Part shown: positions 60,221 through 64,000 of the stretch, piece after piece
How positions within the stretch are numbered: position 1 is the stretch's first letter
Layout of the letters: every line of letters starts with the position of its first letter
Source: Lingula anatina
Lineage: Eukaryota > Brachiopoda > Lingulata > Lingulida > Lingulidae
Reading direction: 5' to 3'
DNA length: 64,000 nt
Assembly: GCF_001039355.2 (NCBI RefSeq)
Contig: NW_019774958.1
Span: 807,557 to 871,556, forward strand
The notes under the pieces: generated by a model
Databases searched by the model: none
What the model saw: the letters and a program-made list of their open reading frames with translations, nothing else
What the model was told of the DNA's origin: nothing
Position numbers and translations under genes: made by a program

Positions 60221-60591
60221 TCTATGATTCCATTTAATTACGCTAAATGTTAAAACAAATCACGGGTATGTATTCGAATTCTGATTCACTGTCAGTTTAA
60301 CAGTTTTAAACAAATGGAATCATGAGTTTTGTATGAGGTCATATGACACACCTCATTTTAGTTGCGAAATTGTTTTGTACAAAAAACATTCACGCATTCT
60401 TCTACTCAGCTTGAATATTTAGGGTGCGCTCTAACTCTTGCTACAAAGATACTTACACGTTTATACAGAAAAGTAAATAAATCCATCGTTTTATCGCGGA
60501 ATGCGACACTTAATATAGCCATCTTGGCTGTCGTCAAGAAAACAACGAAGATGTCTTTATGGCAACTGTGGATGGCGTCATAAACCATCAT
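58319..60591 (-). CDS. Protein kinase with HND catalytic loop, unassigned family
   Basis: Exons, high to low: 60457-60591 (ATG, 45 codons), 59951-60058, 59128-59708 and 58319-58847 (TGA). GT-AG sites and phases agree, total 450 residues. The first exon is the least certain. The kinase domain starts at the glycine loop VLGSGAFGEV, with the ATP lysine in DVAVKFF. The catalytic loop is LHNDIKCDNVM: the Arg of HRD is Asn but the catalytic Asp and DIKxxN lysine and asparagine are kept. DFG is present (LIDFGNA) and the APE motif is LAPEVRRGE. An active Ser/Thr kinase is plausible. The last ~30 residues after ERRLANKIG run into low-complexity sequence and may be intron, with the true last exon elsewhere. 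Around 59480-59580 another frame also looks coding, so a small frameshift or sequencing indel is possible. Confidence 0.72.
59811..59853. repeat. (GA)n microsatellite
   Basis: About 20 GA units in the intron between kinase exons 59951-60058 and 59128-59708. Confidence 0.95.
60167..60218. repeat. (TA)n microsatellite
   Basis: About 26 TA units in the first intron of the kinase gene. Confidence 0.95.
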
Positions 60592-62137
60592 GACAATCGA
60601 CTTACTTCATGACGTCACAAAGGTATAATCAATTGTCGTGTGAATATTTTAGGTTATATCGCTATAATTTATAATTCCATAAAGCGAATCAGTAAAAAAT
60701 CGTTACTGGCAACAATTTCTAGGTATCGAAAATAATAACCTGGACTAAATCAAGTTGATAGCAATAGTTTTCGACAGGCTGTTTTGTCATGGCTTACTCG
60801 CTTCATTAATGATATTATTTCTACTAGATTATACTGTTGTTTAGGTAATCAAAACATTTTAGTGCACAAATAAGTGTATTATCATTACACATCTATCATT
60901 TATGTTTTCTTTTTTATATTTTTGTAAACACGTACCCGAAAGTCTTCTCAGTAGTAAATTTTATAATTGACATTTCTGTCGCTGCACCTACTATAGTCTG
61001 GGGCGCCGAAGTTAGTGTCTATTGTCAATTTTTTTTTCCATAAACGCACCTGGCAACTAAAAACTTGTTTCGTATTCCAAAAACGATTCTGGCAACCAGA
61101 AACTGGTGTCGTTTTTCAAAAACGAACCTGGTAACTAGAAACTAGTGTTGTTTTTCAAAAAACGATTCTGAGAAACCAGAATCGTTTTTGCGGAAGGAAA
61201 CAAGAGTGGATGGAGGAAGGAGTGACCGGAGATAAACGCCTACCGCGACCAAGTGACCTCTACCGTAATAATAAGCAGTCCTCCGCCGTGCACCGTGCGC
61301 TGACGCCTTGCGCTGACGACCGCCGATCGTTGTCTACGATGAAATATCCTAGGTAATTAATAATAACTTGAACTGTTTTTTACACAACATTTTGCAGATT
61401 TTCTTTATAAATTTCGCTCAGTTAGTTACATGCAATTAACAGTAAGTAAAAGTGATTTAATGAAACAACGCGCCAAACATTTTCTTTCAGAATTTTCAAA
61501 ACAAGAGAAACTTGATGTAATACAAATATATACCAATTCCTTTATACAAATATATACCAACTCCAATTTTTCTCAGTTTAAATGTGTGTTTTATTCGTGC
61601 GTAGACAGTTAAAATATTAATTGTGTAGAGTTATCTATGGATGCAACAAACAAGACAATTCAATAACGTTTTCCTTTAAAAGTATCCATCTATGTTTCAA
61701 AAAGAAAGAAAGAAATATCAATAACCGTACGATTACGCTATACATACCGTAAGATTGAATGAAAATCCCCTTTTCTGTCACAATCCCGCCCCAATTCGTC
61801 CACTCGACCTATGAAAGCTAATTAACATGCCCAGTCAAGCAAAATCAAGTATGTTAACTTTGAAAATGATTTTTTTATTTTTATTCATTTATTTTTGTTG
61901 TGTGTGTGCGTTTCATTATGACTTCATCAGCCCCTAATCCTCTTTTCGAGATGGAGACTTATTTTGCCTTCTCATAAACTATAATTCAAATCGAAGCGTC
62001 CGTGACCTCTTCATTATTACGTAGATCAGGTGAGCGTTTTGGTGAGAGGTGCTCAGTTAGGACCAAGGTCAGTAGAAGATGGAGAAGAAGGATGCCCCAT
62101 GCCATATTACTGCTACTGCCACACGTAGGCCGAAAAG
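60592..62137. other. Intergenic/upstream region between divergent genes
   Basis: The space between the minus-strand kinase start and the plus-strand gene at 62138. It includes a ~51-bp tandem repeat ending in a hairpin (61038-61190). The only other thing of note is a minus-strand open frame over 61986-62204 whose internal Met opens a signal-peptide-like stretch. Confidence 0.5.
61038..61190. repeat. ~51-bp tandem repeat ending in a 12-bp hairpin
   Basis: TTCMAAAACG..CTGG.AAC.AGAAACT.GTGT recurs about three and a half times at ~51-bp spacing. The last partial unit forms a perfect hairpin, AAAACGATTCTG-AGAAAC-CAGAATCGTTTT. Confidence 0.75.
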
Positions 62138-63060
62138 ATGGCACTGAAACCGGCAGCAGTATCTCGTAAGTAACGTACAGATGATAGAAAATGTATTGTG
62201 GCAATTTTTAGTTTTGCATTGACGATATTTTCCCAAAATGGTGCACTCTAGGCATAATGTCGATGAGGACATCTAACTGACATGAAGTATACTTTCTCTT
62301 AGCTTTCCCTCATGGTCTTTTGGGCACCCTTTTGTTTTTGATACCATTAGCTTTCCATGAGGGTTCACTATAAATCTAAATTTGTATAATTTTAATTGCG
62401 ATTTGTTAATTATATGGCAAAGGATACTGACATGAATAGCTGCAATGAACATGTGCTGCTTCATCAGATGTTTAGATATTGTTTCATGAATGGGAATTAT
62501 ATCCTTTAATTCCAGTGACTCTAAGTACCGTTTACGAAGATACCAGAAGCGTCCTACTCAGAGACACGTTTCGTGTTCGACACATGCAGCCCCATACCCA
62601 TGTTTTGCATTGACGATATTTTCCCCGATATGGTGCACTCTAGGCATAATGACTATGTGGACATCTAACTGACGTGAAGTATACTTTCTCTTAGCTTTCC
62701 GTCAGTGCTTTTCGGGCACCCTTTTGTTTCTAATACAATTAGCTTTCCACGAGGGTTCAATATGAATATATATATGTATAATTTTAAAGCTTAATTGCGA
62801 TTTGTTAATTATAACTCAAAGGCTGCTGATACGAATTGCTGTAATGAACATGCACTGCTTTATCAGATCTTCAGACATTGTTTCGTGAATGTGAATTTAT
62901 TACTTGAATTCCAGTGACTCTAAGTGCCGTTTACGAAGATACCAGAAGCGTCCTACTCAGAGACGGGTTTCGTGTTCGACACATGCAGCCCCACACCCTT
63001 GCCAAGATTGCCTCCTATGCCAACGTTTGTCTGCTCGTTAATTTGCAGGGACGACATTTA
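62138..63060 (+). CDS. 5' end of an unrecognised gene, with a tandemly duplicated exon
   Basis: The clear exon is 62915-63060, between TTCCAG and GTAAGT. Its frame encodes TLSAVYEDTRSVLLRDGF, then RVRHMQPHTLAKIASYANVC and LLVNLQGRH; I do not recognise the family. A candidate first coding exon, 62138-62165 (ATG to a GTAAGT donor), joins in phase and would give MALKPAAVS before it. A second copy of the exon's first ~86 bases lies at 62516-62601 but breaks off inside CCCATACCCATG without a donor. The duplicated unit (~391-399 bp, 62211-62601 and 62602-~62995) therefore left one intact exon and one dead copy. The gene presumably continues beyond 63061, but I see no convincing next exon before the window ends. 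Confidence 0.5.
62211..62995. repeat. ~395-bp tandem duplication
   Basis: GTTTTGCATTGACGATATTT begins at 62211 and again at 62602. Matching sequence (TCTAGGCATAATG, TATACTTTCTCTTAGCTTTC, the exon start TCTAAGT.CCGTTTACGAA) follows at a constant 391-399 bp offset. Confidence 0.9.
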
Positions 63061-63636
63061 GTAAGTGATTTTATGCTTGCTTTTGGTTGTAAAATTCTGC
63101 TTCCAAACGTATGTCAAATTAAAAGTCGAATAAAATGAGCTTTTTATTTATGAAACTTCTCCCAGTAATTAAATCCATACTTGGTGTCCACCCTGCATGT
63201 CGCTGGTTTGCTCTTTTTGGTAATTGTGTATTACTATGTCATACTGTAGTACAGTGCTCTAGGGCCATTCCGTGGTATTTGGTCCGCAGACCTCAAAATT
63301 AAAAAAAAAAGAATCATACTTACAAAACTTATATTTTCTGAAACCAGACACCATAAGACACCAGAATCCAAAAGGAATTTTAGGTTTTGATGATTAATTA
63401 TGATTTTATTGACACTTTTATCTGGAAAACTTATAAAATAGTGTTACGGAAGGACATTTTTATTTTTGATATATTTTTCATAATAGTGATCATTTTAAAC
63501 AATAAAGGGTAAATACATTAAATATAGCTTATTTCTTACATTTAGTCAAGTGCATTAGATTAAAAAAATATTTGGTTATAAAATAATGGATTAATTAATA
63601 TCAATTTGTCCTTCCGAGATGATTTTGGTACCTATT
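63061..63636. other. AT-rich sequence after the unrecognised exon, nothing else seen
   Basis: Presumed intron or intergenic DNA; no exon, RNA gene or repeat that I can support. Confidence 0.4.
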
Positions 63637-63686
63637 TTTATGTACAGACACAGATGTGTCTGTACATATAGCCATCATCTGCGTCT

Positions 63687-63727
<41 letters not shown>

Positions 63728-64000
63728 GCACTTTTACCGATAACACGATAAGTGGAAAAACATTTTACCTTTTGACTTGAAACTTGCAGAACTGATGAAT
63801 ATTCATAATACGCAGGTCAAGTTCGAAAATCAGCATGATCGGGTCACTTTTAGGGAATTTATGCTGTTTTTTCACTTTTTTCAGCATATATGCAGCACCG
63901 ATAACACGATAAGTGGAAAACCATTTTACCTTTTGACTTGAAACTTACAGAACTGATGAATATTCATAATACGCAGGTCAAGTTCGAAAATCAGCATGAT
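63637..64000 (+). repeat. Second copy of the hairpin-headed ~160-bp monomer element (runs off window)
   Basis: TTTTTATG, then a perfect hairpin at 63641-63666 (12-bp stem TGTACAGACACA, 2-base loop), TATAGCCATCATCTGCGTCT, a CGTCGC microsatellite (63684-63727), and monomers in which CGATAACACGATAAGTGG recurs at 63738 and 63899, a 161-bp period. The head and monomer match 10604-10990 in the same orientation. Confidence 0.85.
63684..63727. repeat. (CGTCGC)n microsatellite
   Basis: Imperfect CGT/CGC triplet run between the hairpin head and the first monomer of the right-edge repeat element. The copy at 10604 has only CTGCGTCTATCGGCG at this place. Confidence 0.85.

Overview
The window is nuclear DNA of an invertebrate animal, most likely a bivalve mollusc. 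Reasons: intron-rich genes with GT-AG introns, AATAAA signals, abundant microsatellites, many TAGGCCTAC-type palindromes, a tandem sulfotransferase cluster, and at 10613-12790 and 63637-64000 arrays of ~160-bp monomers headed by a hairpin, which is what the bivalve 'pearl'/BIV160 repeats look like. The bivalve call is inference.

Layout. 174-4482 (+): 3' part (12 exons) of a CNBD2-like cyclic-nucleotide-binding protein. 7012-7997 (+): a small secreted cysteine-rich protein fused to two EF-hands. 8.3-13.1 kb: repeat-rich DNA with a foldback MITE and a hairpin-headed satellite-like element. 13174-14738 (+): a TNF-receptor-superfamily membrane protein without a visible death domain. 16679-33175 (+): a sulfotransferase cluster with three complete six-exon genes (314 codons each) and two remnants. 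One remnant is a truncated first exon; the other keeps only exons 1 and 6, in compatible phase. The [complete + remnant] pair is itself duplicated.

36391-43151 (-): the first ten coding exons of the splicing kinase PRPF4B/PRP4K. The rest of its kinase domain is absent. A single N at 35163 flanked by a ~395-bp direct repeat lies just beyond the break, so a misassembly is likely. Intron 1 holds a tRNA-His(GTG). Head-to-head with PRPF4B, 422 bp away, starts an ATG8-family gene of GABARAPL2/GATE-16 type (43574-46616). A second copy lies at 49497-55205. Both end exactly at the conjugation glycine, and their promoters share a palindrome and a TGACGTC element.

58319-60591 (-): a kinase with HND in place of HRD. 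62138-63060 (+): the 5' end of an unrecognised gene with a tandem exon duplication. The genes are ordinary cellular loci with no operon logic. The unusual points are the Cys-rich/EF-hand fusion, the two pre-primed ATG8 paralogs with a diverged cargo-docking surface, the sulfotransferase birth-and-death cluster including a possible mini-gene, the broken PRPF4B, and several uncatalogued foldback elements.
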